Below, one piece after another: positions 35,327 through 42,524 of a stretch of DNA of 43,022 bases. Under the pieces are notes generated by a model. The model was not told where the DNA came from and made no database searches. It saw nothing but the letters and a program-made list of their open reading frames with translations. The translations under genes were made by a program, and so were the position numbers. The stretch comes from an uncultured Prevotella sp. Its GTDB lineage: Bacteria; Bacteroidota; Bacteroidia; Bacteroidales; Bacteroidaceae. Location: positions 1 through 43,022 of the forward strand of contig CAMHAM010000023.1 in the NCBI GenBank assembly GCA_946183415.1. The letters are read 5' to 3'. Position 1 is the stretch's first letter. Each line of letters starts with the position of its first letter.

Positions 35327-36991
35327 ATGAAGAAATTACAACTATTAATATTGCTTTTCCTGGCTGTTCTGCCTCTCAATGCCAAGGATGATGATGATTT
35401 GCAGGCTATCTATAAGCAGATTGATGAGGCTATTGATCACTCACCCGAATATGTGGCCGAATACGAAAAGGAGATTGAGGGGAAGCGTCTGAAATACGTC
35501 AAGGCGTCAGCTCCTGAGGAGAAATATCAACTGGCATTCCAGTTGTATGAGTCCTACAAGTCCTTTATGAACGATTCTGCTCTTTTCTATATCGACGAGG
35601 CTGAACAGTGGGCGGTCCGTATGAATCAGCCCGCTCGTGTCGGCAACTGTCGTGTGCTCAGAGCCTTCCAGTGTTCTACCGTAGGTTATTACAGCGAGGC
35701 GCTTACCTTCCTGAAATCCGTCAAAAAAAACGAGCTCGACAGTGTTGGCCTGAGAAACTATTACATGACGCAGATGCATGTCTACGGCGAGTTGGGTTAT
35801 TACTCGAAGATCCTTTCCATGCAGAGTGGCTACTATAAGAACCGTTCGCTCTACCGCGACTCGCTCTTTGCGATTGCCAGTCACGACAGCCCTGATTATT
35901 ATATGAACAGGATCTATCAGCTGCAGGAGCAGAACCGTATGGCAGAAGCGCGTGCCATCAGTGAGAAGTGGCTCCGTCTGGTAGCCCCCGACAGCCGTGA
36001 TTATGCAATCGTCTGCTATTACCGATGGATGAGTAGCGAGACGGCAGAGGAAAAGCAGTATTGGCTGGCGCAGTCGGCTCTCAGCGATATCCGCTATGCG
36101 GTGATGGATCAGGCATCGCTCCTGCAGTTGGCAGAAATCCTGAACGATAAGGGCGATCTGGAGCGCTCGTATAAGTATATCCGATTCACGTGGGACTGCA
36201 ACAACCGCTTCAACACCCGTATGCGCTCTTGGCAGATTACGCCCATCTTGAATGTCATCGAGAACAATTATCAGAAGGCCGTCGACCATAACACAAAGGT
36301 GCTCTGGACGTCAGTCGTGGTGGTGAGTGTCCTGGCTATTCTGCTTCTGGGGGTTCTCTTCTTCCTCCATCGCCGTAATCGTCAGCTCGATGCCGCCCGT
36401 CAGGCTTTGAAAACCTCGAATGATGAACTTGAGGGCGCCAATCGTATGCTGGCTACACAGACGGAAGAACTCTCAACACTCAACACCCAGCTCTCGGCCC
36501 TCAACTCACAGCTCTCAGAGAGCAATCAGGTGAAGGAGGAGTATATCGGGCGCTTCATGAGCCTCTGCTCGCAATATATCGACAAACTCGACGATTACCG
36601 CAAGATGGTTAATAAGAAGATGAAGAACAAGGAGTTGGAAGAACTCTATCGCCTCTCGAAATCATCAGAGCTGAAAGAGCGCGAGCTCGACGAGCTGCTG
36701 CAGAACTTCGACTCCGTATTCTTGCACCTTTACCCCAATTTCGTCGATGAGTTCAATGCCCTCCTGCAGCCCGAAATGCGGTTCCAGAAGAGAGACGACA
36801 ACCGCCTGGTCACCGAAATCCGCATCTTTGCCCTCATCCGTCTGGGCATCGAGGACTCGTCGAAGATAGCCGAGTTCCTCCACTACAGCGTAAACACCAT
36901 CTATAATTATCGTGCCCGCATCAAGAACGGAGCCCTCGACAATCGTGAGAGCTTCGAGCGCCGTGTGAAGATGCTGGGGCGTGTACAGTGA
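35327..36991 (+). CDS. SusR-like membrane-spanning transcriptional regulator (DUF6377 type)
   Basis: A 554-residue one-component sensor. Signal peptide or anchor (1-19), a periplasmic helical, TPR-like region (about 20-320), one membrane segment (about 325-348), a cytoplasmic coiled coil (350-400) with heptads LSTLNTQ-LSALNSQ-LSESNQV, and a C-terminal helical domain containing a LuxR-like helix-turn-helix (about 495-535: IRLGIEDSSKIAEFLHYSVN). This architecture is that of SusR-type regulators, which sense oligosaccharide in the periplasm and activate their sus operon. Its position after the locus supports that role. There is no histidine kinase domain, so it is not a hybrid two-component system. 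The stop lies 3 bp from the convergent LytTR gene. Confidence 0.85.
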   Translation: MKKLQLLILLFLAVLPLNAKDDDDLQAIYKQIDEAIDHSPEYVAEYEKEIEGKRLKYVKASAPEEKYQLAFQLYESYKSFMNDSALFYIDEAEQWAVRMNQPARVGNCRVLRAFQCSTVGYYSEALTFLKSVKKNELDSVGLRNYYMTQMHVYGELGYYSKILSMQSGYYKNRSLYRDSLFAIASHDSPDYYMNRIYQLQEQNRMAEARAISEKWLRLVAPDSRDYAIVCYYRWMSSETAEEKQYWLAQSALSDIRYAVMDQASLLQLAEILNDKGDLERSYKYIRFTWDCNNRFNTRMRSWQITPILNVIENNYQKAVDHNTKVLWTSVVVVSVLAILLLGVLFFLHRRNRQLDAARQALKTSNDELEGANRMLATQTEELSTLNTQLSALNSQLSESNQVKEEYIGRFMSLCSQYIDKLDDYRKMVNKKMKNKELEELYRLSKSSELKERELDELLQNFDSVFLHLYPNFVDEFNALLQPEMRFQKRDDNRLVTEIRIFALIRLGIEDSSKIAEFLHYSVNTIYNYRARIKNGALDNRESFERRVKMLGRVQ

Positions 36992-36994
36992 TTA

Positions 36995-37795
36995 TCAGGC
37001 ACCAGGGAATTTCGACTGAAGATACTGCTGGAATGTCTCGCGGTAGGCTTCTGTGACGCGGATAATCTCAGCAGAAGTGCCTTCCTCACCGATGTAGATG
37101 CAGTCGTTGCGGTCTACCTTGCGGATCTTGTCGAGTGCCACGATATACGAACGGTTCACGCGCATGAAGAGCTGCTGGGGCAGCATCTCCTCCACCGCTT
37201 TCATCGTCAGGTGCGTAATCAGAGCCTTCCGCTCGCCTTCGAGGTAGAACATCACGTAATCCTTCATACCACAGACATAGATAATCTTGTCGAGTGCCAC
37301 CTGTCGGTATTCACCGTCGACTTTGAGGAAGATGGTTGAGCTTTGGTTTACAGTTGACGGTTTACGGTTTACAGATGATAACTCTGAGGGTTCAGAGGAG
37401 TTTGCCTGCAAATCACCTGTAAACTGTAAACTGTAAACCGTAAACCACTCCTTTGCTTTCTCTACAGCAGCGAGGAATTTGTTATAGCGGATGGGCTTCA
37501 GCAGGAAGTCGAGTGCGCTCACCTCGTAACTCTCAAAAGCATACTCCTTGAAGGCGGTGGTGAAGATCACCTTCGTGCCCTCTGGCAGCATGTGGGCCAG
37601 CTCCATCCCGTTGAGGTCGGGCATCTGGATATCGAGGAAGAGCAGCTGTGGCCGCTTCTCCCTGATGGCATTGATGGCTTCTACGGAGTCAGTAAACGAC
37701 CCCAGCAACTCCAGATCAGGTGTCTTGGCTACGAACGACTCCAGCAGTTTCACCGCCAGTGGCTCGTCATCGACTATTATACAGCTCAAACTCAT
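36995..37795 (-). CDS. LytTR-family response regulator with repeat-derived linker
   Basis: A 266-residue regulator. Receiver domain 1-115 with acidic pocket VDDEP, phospho-acceptor Asp55 in LLFLDIQMPD, and Lys100 in DFLLKP. DNA-binding LytTR domain about 155-262 (IIYVCGMKDYVMFYLEG, MRVNRSYIVALDKI). The linker, residues about 116-153, is Ser/Thr/Asn-rich and is encoded by the inverted repeat at 37345-37446, which keeps the frame open; relatives normally have a shorter linker. It follows the LytS-type kinase gene by 10 bp, so the two form a two-component system. Target genes are not known; the neighbouring beta-barrel gene is one candidate. Confidence 0.92.
   Translation of the reverse strand: MSLSCIIVDDEPLAVKLLESFVAKTPDLELLGSFTDSVEAINAIREKRPQLLFLDIQMPDLNGMELAHMLPEGTKVIFTTAFKEYAFESYEVSALDFLLKPIRYNKFLAAVEKAKEWFTVYSLQFTGDLQANSSEPSELSSVNRKPSTVNQSSTIFLKVDGEYRQVALDKIIYVCGMKDYVMFYLEGERKALITHLTMKAVEEMLPQQLFMRVNRSYIVALDKIRKVDRNDCIYIGEEGTSAEIIRVTEAYRETFQQYLQSKFPGA
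37345..37446. repeat. Inverted repeat of GGTTTAC/AGTTTAC heptamers inside the LytTR gene
   Basis: The left arm 37345-37374 consists of heptamers GGTTTAC, AGTTGAC, GGTTTAC, GGTTTAC plus AG. The reverse complement of the right arm 37417-37446 is GGTTTAC, GGTTTAC, AGTTTAC, AGTTTAC plus AG; 26 of 30 positions agree. The 42-base spacer is not AT-rich. The whole element is 102 bp, a multiple of three, and is read through in frame as the interdomain linker. Confidence 0.85.
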
Positions 37796-37797
37796 CT

Positions 37798-37825
37798 TTT
37801 AATGTTTAATCTTTAATGTTTAATG
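37798..37825. repeat. Four TTTAATG-type heptamers at the kinase-regulator junction
   Basis: TTTAATG, TTTAATC, TTTAATG, TTTAATG run without gaps. On the minus strand they encode the last codons and the stop of the histidine kinase (ending L-N-I-K-D) and form the spacer before the regulator ATG. Confidence 0.8.
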
Positions 37826-38930
37826 TCACCCGTACGTGATAGATGTCATTCTCAAGCCACTGCTGCCAGGTGTAGTGGTCAGGATACATCAGGTCGAGGC
37901 GGCGGCGGGTGTTCTCGAGGCCTATGCCCGATCCGCTACGGTCAGCATCGTCTTTGGGATAGTTTGTATTGTTGCAAGTGAAGACCAGGTCGTCGCCTTC
38001 CGTTACCAGACGGATGTCGATCTTCGACGGACGGTTGCTGCTCACGCCATGCTTGAAAGCGTTCTCGATGAGTGAGATAAAGAGCAGCGGGGCAATATCC
38101 ATGTTCTGTTCGATGTCGAAGGTGGTTTTTACCTCCGTCTTCTCATTACAGCGTAATTTCATCAATTCGATATAGTTGCGCATGAATTCCACCTCACCGC
38201 TGATGGGCACCGTCTTCTTGTTGGTCTCGTACATCGCATAGCGCAGCAGGTCGGAGAGCTGGGCGATGGCATCCTGAGCGGCATCGGGGTCGATCTGCGT
38301 CAGACTCGAGATGTTGTTCAGCGTATTGAAGAGGAAGTGGGGGTTGATCTGGTTCTTCAGCCAGGCGAGCTCCGCCTCCGTGTGCTTGGCTTGTTCGTCC
38401 TTCAGCTGCTGACGTATCTGGCGGGTGCGGATGAAGTGGCGGATGCCGATGGCGATCGCTGCCACGATGCAGTTGAGCAGAAAGAACATAAACATGCCAC
38501 CGAAGAAACCGATCCACATGTTAGTAGTCATCTCGGGCATATTGGGGATGCTGTTACGATGGAACCATAGCATGAAGAACTTGCTATTGAACAATGGAAT
38601 CGCAATCAGATTACACAGGGCGAAGATCAGGTAGCGCATCCGGTTGCTCAGTTTGTTGTAGAGGCGGAAAGCACGGGCTTCCTTTTCATCCGCGAAGAAC
38701 AGGATAGGTCCGAACACGTAGAAGTTCACGAAATAGATCAGGAACGGCGACAGCAGCAGGTCAAACACGACATTGAATGAAGTCTTGGCAGCTCCTGCGT
38801 CCTGCGTACTGAGCCATGTGGCCATGGGGAGAGCCAGGATGATGATGGCCCACACGGCAATCTGCACCAGCCACAGCGAAAGGTGTCTTCCCCCCATTGC
38901 CTCATAAAGTTCTTTCAAGAAATCCTTCAT
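37806..38930 (-). CDS. LytS/YehU-type sensor histidine kinase
   Basis: A 374-residue membrane kinase. Four predicted membrane segments (about 19-40, 54-80, 98-118, 137-165) with short loops and no large sensor domain, a short coiled coil (168-190), then the His_kinase family domain with phospho-acceptor His198 in QINPHFLFNTLNNISSL and an ATPase domain with LLFISLIENAFKHGV (N box) and GSGIGLENTRRRLDLMY (G box). It partners the LytTR regulator 10 bp downstream. Its last codons are part of a heptamer repeat. A promoter lies at 38938-38945. Confidence 0.93.
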   Translation of the reverse strand: MKDFLKELYEAMGGRHLSLWLVQIAVWAIIILALPMATWLSTQDAGAAKTSFNVVFDLLLSPFLIYFVNFYVFGPILFFADEKEARAFRLYNKLSNRMRYLIFALCNLIAIPLFNSKFFMLWFHRNSIPNMPEMTTNMWIGFFGGMFMFFLLNCIVAAIAIGIRHFIRTRQIRQQLKDEQAKHTEAELAWLKNQINPHFLFNTLNNISSLTQIDPDAAQDAIAQLSDLLRYAMYETNKKTVPISGEVEFMRNYIELMKLRCNEKTEVKTTFDIEQNMDIAPLLFISLIENAFKHGVSSNRPSKIDIRLVTEGDDLVFTCNNTNYPKDDADRSGSGIGLENTRRRLDLMYPDHYTWQQWLENDIYHVRVTLNIKD

Positions 38931-38937
38931 ACGACTG

Positions 38938-38945
38938 CAAAATTA
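38938..38945 (-). promoter_or_regulatory. -7 promoter element TAATTTTG of the kinase-regulator operon
   Basis: A TAnnTTTG match on the minus strand, 7 bases before the kinase ATG, giving a very short or absent leader. It lies in the 57-bp gap after the beta-barrel gene. Confidence 0.55.
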
Positions 38946-38987
38946 CGAATTAACGATTAAACTACCAAATATATTCCTTGATATTTT

Positions 38988-41444
38988 TTACTGCACATTG
39001 CCCACGTTGTTGATCACCTCGCCCTGCGACTGTTGCTCGATGAAGTCGTTCTCTACGCGGCTGGTGTGCTGCTTGGTCTTCACTTTCGAGTTTCCGAAGG
39101 TGTAGCTGACGGTGAAGGTCACGCCGTAGATGGGCACCTTGACGCTCGTGCGGCTGACGAAGTCCTTGCCGCGATTCTCGCTCTCGATGTTCAGCTTACC
39201 GCCGCTGTTCAGTCCGAGGATTCCGCTTACGCTCAGGTTGAGCTTGTCCTTCAGTAGCGACTTCGACAGGCTTGCCGTCACCAGATTGAATCCACCACTC
39301 CATCCCTGCAGGGTATAGTTCTTGGTCGATGTGATGGCGAAGGCACTGAGCTTCAGGTCCCAGGGCAGAGTCTGCTGCAGACCTACCATCGCGTTGGCTG
39401 TCCATCCGCTGTTGCTCTGAGCGAGTGCGTCGCTGCGCAGGTCAAGATAGTTCACGCCGCCGTTGAAGAATATTCGTGTGTCCTTTGTCAGCAAGTAGTT
39501 CACGTAGCCGTTCAGTCCCGTCTGGTGGCGCTTCACGATGTTGCCGTAAGTCGTGTTGAGCAGGTTCTCAGCGTCGTAGAAGCTGTACTGCGAGATGGCG
39601 TTGTCCACGAAGTTGTGGTGCAGGTTCAGGTTCACCATCAGCTTCGGAGTGAAGAGATTGTAAACCAGCGAGAGGTTGTGATTCTTCTCCACGCCGAGCT
39701 CAGGGTTTCCATAGCTGATGGCGATGGGATTTGTCTTGTCCACGTAAGGGTTCAGGTAGCTGATACCAGGGCGCGAGATGCGCATATTGTAGGTCAGACC
39801 GAGGTTCGAGCCCTGCGAGAGCGTGTACTGCAGGCTGGCAGTCGGCACGAGGCTGCCGTAGTTCTTCGTGAAGTCCTCGCCGTTGCCCAGGTGGTACTCC
39901 ACGTCCTGCCAGGTGTGTTCGTAGCGTAGTCCCGCCTTCACGCCCACCTTGTTGAAGTTTCCTGCATACTCGCCGTAGCCTGCGAGGATCGAGTTCTTAT
40001 ACTCATAGTCGCTGCTCGAGCTGGGGTCGTAGACATCCTTCAGGTAGTATTTCGAGTCGGCAGTGGCGTCGTGCAGCTGCAGCTTGGCCCCGAGGCTCAG
40101 CGTCTGTCCTGTTCCTAACGGCATCGTGTAGTCTGCTTGGAAAGTGTGGTTCGTCGTGTTGTTCTTGCTCTCCGAGTAGCGGTTGGTCAGGTCCATCAGC
40201 GTCGACTGCGTGTTGAAGATGTTAGTCATCTCCGTCTTGGCGGGGCTGTAGTTCAGCTGGTAGGTCAGTGCCAGCGACTGTGTGTGATCCTTGTTGAAGA
40301 ATCGCTGGTAGTCGAGGCTCCCGTTGAATGAGGTGCGCGAGTTCTTCATGTCCGTCGTACTGCCGTAGCTGAATTCTGTGCCTTGTCCGCCATTGTTGAT
40401 GGTGGTCATCGAGGTGCCGTTTGTCTTCATCGTCATCGAGTTCACCTGCGCTGTGAGGTTCAGCACGCTCATTGAGTCGATCTGATAGCCGAGTGTCAGA
40501 CTTCCCATGGTGAACGGTGTCTTCAGGTCGTTGTCCGACGTCATCAGCTGGCTGTTGCCGTTGTCCTGCAGTTGCTCCGTTTCCGTCGTGGTGTTGCCAG
40601 GGGTGTTATACGAGGTCATCACGTTAGCGCTGTACGAGAGTTTGCCCTGCTGTCCGTTGATGAACACGCTACCGCCGAGCTGCTTGTTGCCTGCCGATGC
40701 GCGCACCGTTCCGTTGAAGCCGTTCATGCTCTGAACGCCCTGTCCGTCCTGCTTGTTCATGATGATGTTCAGCACGCCAGCGGCACCCTCGGCATCATAT
40801 TTCGCACCGGGGTTGGTCAGCACCTCAATGCTCTTTACCGCAGTGGCAGGCATACTCTTGAACACCATCGAGGGGTTCGACGAGAACATCACGTTGGGCA
40901 TACCGTCCACGTAGACTTTGAAGGATGACGAGCCGTTCACGGTGATGTTATCCTGTCCGTCAACGGTCACCATCGGCACCTTGCGCAACATGTCGAGCAC
41001 GGTGTTCGACTTCGAGTCCTCGTCCTCAGCCACGTTGTAGGTCATCTTGTCTACATCCATCTTCACCAGAGGCTTCTGGGCCACGATCTCCACGCCCTTC
41101 AGCATCGTGGCGTTCTCCTTAATATATAAGGTACCCATGTCGAGCGGGTTCTCCTGTCCGAGTGTGACGGTCTGCTTCAGATCCTCCTTGCCGATACTGC
41201 TGAACACGATGTCGAAGCGCCCCTTGCCCTTCACCTCCTGCTTGAACTCACCGTTCTCGTTGGTCAGGAACATGGCGACGGGCTTCTCAGTCTTGCCCGC
41301 CTTGAACACGCGTACGGTGGCGAAGGGCTCCGCCTCTCCCAGCGTCTCGTCCATCAACACGCCCTTCACCGTCGTCTGGGCCATCATCACCTGTGATGTC
41401 ATCATCATCACCATCATCACGAAAAATGTTTTAAACTGTTTCAT
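38988..41444 (-). CDS. Outer membrane beta-barrel family protein (TonB-dependent-receptor-like)
   Basis: An 818-residue outer membrane protein: signal peptide (cleaved near MMAQ), carboxypeptidase-regulatory-like domain (about 23-110), plug domain with NTVLDMLRKVPMVTVDGQDN, FKVYVDGMPNVMFSSNP and IEVLTNPGAKYDAEGAAGVL, then a long barrel. The plug wording and length fit the outer-membrane-beta-barrel family common in Bacteroidota, distinct from SusC. After the strand TVSYTFGNSKVK there is a C-terminal extension of about 30 polar residues, so the barrel does not end on an aromatic residue. No SusD partner. Substrate unknown. It is transcribed towards the kinase-regulator operon and may be regulated by it. 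Confidence 0.88.
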   Translation of the reverse strand: MKQFKTFFVMMVMMMTSQVMMAQTTVKGVLMDETLGEAEPFATVRVFKAGKTEKPVAMFLTNENGEFKQEVKGKGRFDIVFSSIGKEDLKQTVTLGQENPLDMGTLYIKENATMLKGVEIVAQKPLVKMDVDKMTYNVAEDEDSKSNTVLDMLRKVPMVTVDGQDNITVNGSSSFKVYVDGMPNVMFSSNPSMVFKSMPATAVKSIEVLTNPGAKYDAEGAAGVLNIIMNKQDGQGVQSMNGFNGTVRASAGNKQLGGSVFINGQQGKLSYSANVMTSYNTPGNTTTETEQLQDNGNSQLMTSDNDLKTPFTMGSLTLGYQIDSMSVLNLTAQVNSMTMKTNGTSMTTINNGGQGTEFSYGSTTDMKNSRTSFNGSLDYQRFFNKDHTQSLALTYQLNYSPAKTEMTNIFNTQSTLMDLTNRYSESKNNTTNHTFQADYTMPLGTGQTLSLGAKLQLHDATADSKYYLKDVYDPSSSSDYEYKNSILAGYGEYAGNFNKVGVKAGLRYEHTWQDVEYHLGNGEDFTKNYGSLVPTASLQYTLSQGSNLGLTYNMRISRPGISYLNPYVDKTNPIAISYGNPELGVEKNHNLSLVYNLFTPKLMVNLNLHHNFVDNAISQYSFYDAENLLNTTYGNIVKRHQTGLNGYVNYLLTKDTRIFFNGGVNYLDLRSDALAQSNSGWTANAMVGLQQTLPWDLKLSAFAITSTKNYTLQGWSGGFNLVTASLSKSLLKDKLNLSVSGILGLNSGGKLNIESENRGKDFVSRTSVKVPIYGVTFTVSYTFGNSKVKTKQHTSRVENDFIEQQSQGEVINNVGNVQ

Positions 41445-41480
41445 ATCTATCTTATTTTATTTTTTGTTCTTTTGACGCTG

Positions 41481-41488
41481 CAAAGATA
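41481..41488 (-). promoter_or_regulatory. -7 promoter element TATCTTTG of the beta-barrel gene
   Basis: An exact TAnnTTTG match on the minus strand, 36 bases before the ATG at 41444. Confidence 0.7.
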
Positions 41489-41598
41489 GGATGATTTCCA
41501 TTTCGTTCAAAATGGATTTCGACGACTTCCTGGATTTTTTTCGACGAATTTCCCTCTGCAGCCCTCGGGTCTGGCACCAAGGTACAGCCGCTTGCGAC

Positions 41599-41654
41599 TT
41601 TACTTTGGGGCCTGACCCCAGAGGGAAGAATTTTACTTTGGGGCCTGACCCCAG
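41599..41654. repeat. REP-like pair: 23-bp direct repeat with GGGGCCTGACCCC hairpin
   Basis: Copies at 41599-41621 and 41632-41654 are identical over 23 bp. Each contains TGGGG-CCTGA-CCCCA, a small hairpin. Just before, GTCTGGCACC occurs (41571 region) and is seen again at 42371-42380 next to another GGG-TCTGA-CTCCC hairpin, so these are dispersed copies of one REP-like family. Confidence 0.75.
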
Positions 41655-41757
41655 CGTGCACTTTCAATGCCATAATTCAATTCAAATTTTAATGGTTAAT
41701 AAATTGTTTGTCAATTAATTTTGTATGTCGCTGATTAGACTCCTTTTTGCGATTTTA

Positions 41758-41829
41758 CTAGGAAACACGTGCCTGCGCGCTAGGAAATTTTTGTTGCCCA
41801 GTTAGGCCGCAAATTTCGTTTTTTTTCAT
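41758..41829 (-). CDS. Possible 23-codon leader peptide
   Basis: Minus-strand frame of 23 codons (MKKNEICGLTGQQKFPSAQA and three more) starting eight bases after a promoter-like TACCTTTG at 41838-41845. No family recognised. The short promoter-to-ATG distance matches other genes here, but a frame this short can arise by chance. It may be the leader of a lost gene. Confidence 0.25.
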   Translation of the reverse strand: MKKNEICGLTGQQKFPSAQARVS

Positions 41830-41837
41830 TGACAATG

Positions 41838-41845
41838 CAAAGGTA
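41838..41845 (-). promoter_or_regulatory. -7-like element TACCTTTG without an intact gene downstream
   Basis: An exact TAnnTTTG match on the minus strand, about 390 bases before the beta-barrel gene. It could be an upstream promoter for that gene or the relic of a deleted gene. Confidence 0.45.
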
Positions 41846-41951
41846 CGAATTTTTCCAATGTCTTCAAAAAAATAATCGAAAAATGACACCCAAAAAGACA
41901 CTTTTAAAATAGTGTGCCTTCAGCTCCGTCATCATGTCTTTGCCATGAAAA

Positions 41952-42108
41952 CGTTGCAGTTGCAGTGTTGCAGTTAAAAATTACATACCTCCAAACTTGA
42001 AAATTAATTCTATATATTTATATATATAGCATATATATAAATATATAGATATATTTTTGGGGATAGGGAAGGCATCTCCACGAACTGCAACACTGCATCA
42101 CTGCAACG
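41952..42108. repeat. Nested inverted repeat: GTTGCAGT-unit arms around an AT-only palindrome
   Basis: The left arm 41952-41975 (24 bp) equals the reverse complement of the right arm 42083-42108 (26 bp) except for a 2-base gap. The arms are built from GTTGCAGT-type units. The 107-base interior contains a perfect 19-bp inverted repeat of A and T only with a 3-base loop (42009-42049). Same plan as 7603-7875 with another unit sequence. Confidence 0.85.
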
Positions 42109-42109
42109 C

Positions 42110-42295
42110 AGGATAAGACTTCCGTCTGCAGAACTCTCTCCCGACGGTAAAGCCAAGGCGTGGCCGCTCTACGACCTGAAGGACAAGCAAGTGATGGTAT
42201 TCGACGAGTTCAACATCCATCCTGAGAAGGAGTCGCAGAGAAAGATTGTGGACTGGGAGCGAACCTATTTCCTGACCAAGTGCTACGGCTTCTGA
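42110..42295 (+). pseudogene. 3' remnant of a hydrolase gene, probably type-B carboxylesterase-like
   Basis: An open frame of about 62 codons with no start ends at TGA 42293-42295. It contains LSPDGKAKAWPLYDLKDKQV and then MVFDEFNIHPEKESQRKIVD, finishing FLTKCYGF. The W-P-x-Y ... x-M-x-F-D pattern followed by a charged helix resembles the C-terminal end of type-B carboxylesterases of Bacteroidota (by memory of the family, not searched). The open frame begins immediately next to the right arm of the nested inverted repeat, so the 5' part has been lost or replaced at that point. Codon use matches genuine genes nearby. Confidence 0.55.
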
Positions 42296-42328
42296 TCAGT
42301 CGTAAAGCAGAGCATCAAAACCCGTCAC

Positions 42329-42358
42329 GGCTCACGAAGGATCTACCCTTCGTGAGCC
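42329..42358 (+). terminator. Perfect 12-bp hairpin after the gene remnant
   Basis: GGCTCACGAAGG (42329-42340) and CCTTCGTGAGCC (42347-42358) with loop ATCTAC, 34 bases after the remnant's stop. There is no good T-run, so it is either the old gene's terminator hairpin or a REP-like element. Confidence 0.55.
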
Positions 42359-42399
42359 TTGTCATAGCGTGTCTGGCACCGTGTGACCCTAGCTCATAG

Positions 42400-42426
42400 C
42401 TCACAGGGGGTCTGACTCCCTGTGAG
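42400..42426. repeat. REP-like hairpin CTCACAGGG/CCCTGTGAG
   Basis: A 9-bp stem (42400-42408 with 42418-42426) enclosing GGTCTGACT. The core GGGTCTGACTCCC resembles GGGGCCTGACCCC at 41599-41654, and GTCTGGCACC precedes both sites. Confidence 0.6.
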
Positions 42427-42491
42427 TTCGAGATTTTACTACTCTCCCATAATTTTTTTCTAAATTCGAAACATAATTCACAAACTTTTCG

Positions 42492-42499
42492 TAACTTTG
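42492..42499 (+). promoter_or_regulatory. -7 promoter element TAACTTTG for the DUF3667 gene
   Basis: An exact TAnnTTTG match 25 bases before the ATG at 42525. Confidence 0.7.
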
Positions 42500-42524
42500 C
42501 AGCCGTGTATCGTATAAAACCGAT

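Larger units (their letters stand above)
41489..42491. other. Repeat-rich intergenic region with a gene remnant
   Basis: About 1 kb between two divergent promoters. It holds a pair of REP-like hairpins (41599-41654), a second promoter-like element with a 23-codon frame (41758-41845), a nested inverted repeat (41952-42108), a truncated esterase-like gene end (42110-42295), and two further hairpins (42329-42358, 42400-42426). No intact gene is supported. Confidence 0.7.

Noticed and set aside
41452..41673. Minus-strand 73-codon frame containing GVRPQSK twice
   Set aside because: The repeated peptide is simply the translation of the REP-like direct repeats, and the frame overlaps the promoter of the beta-barrel gene.
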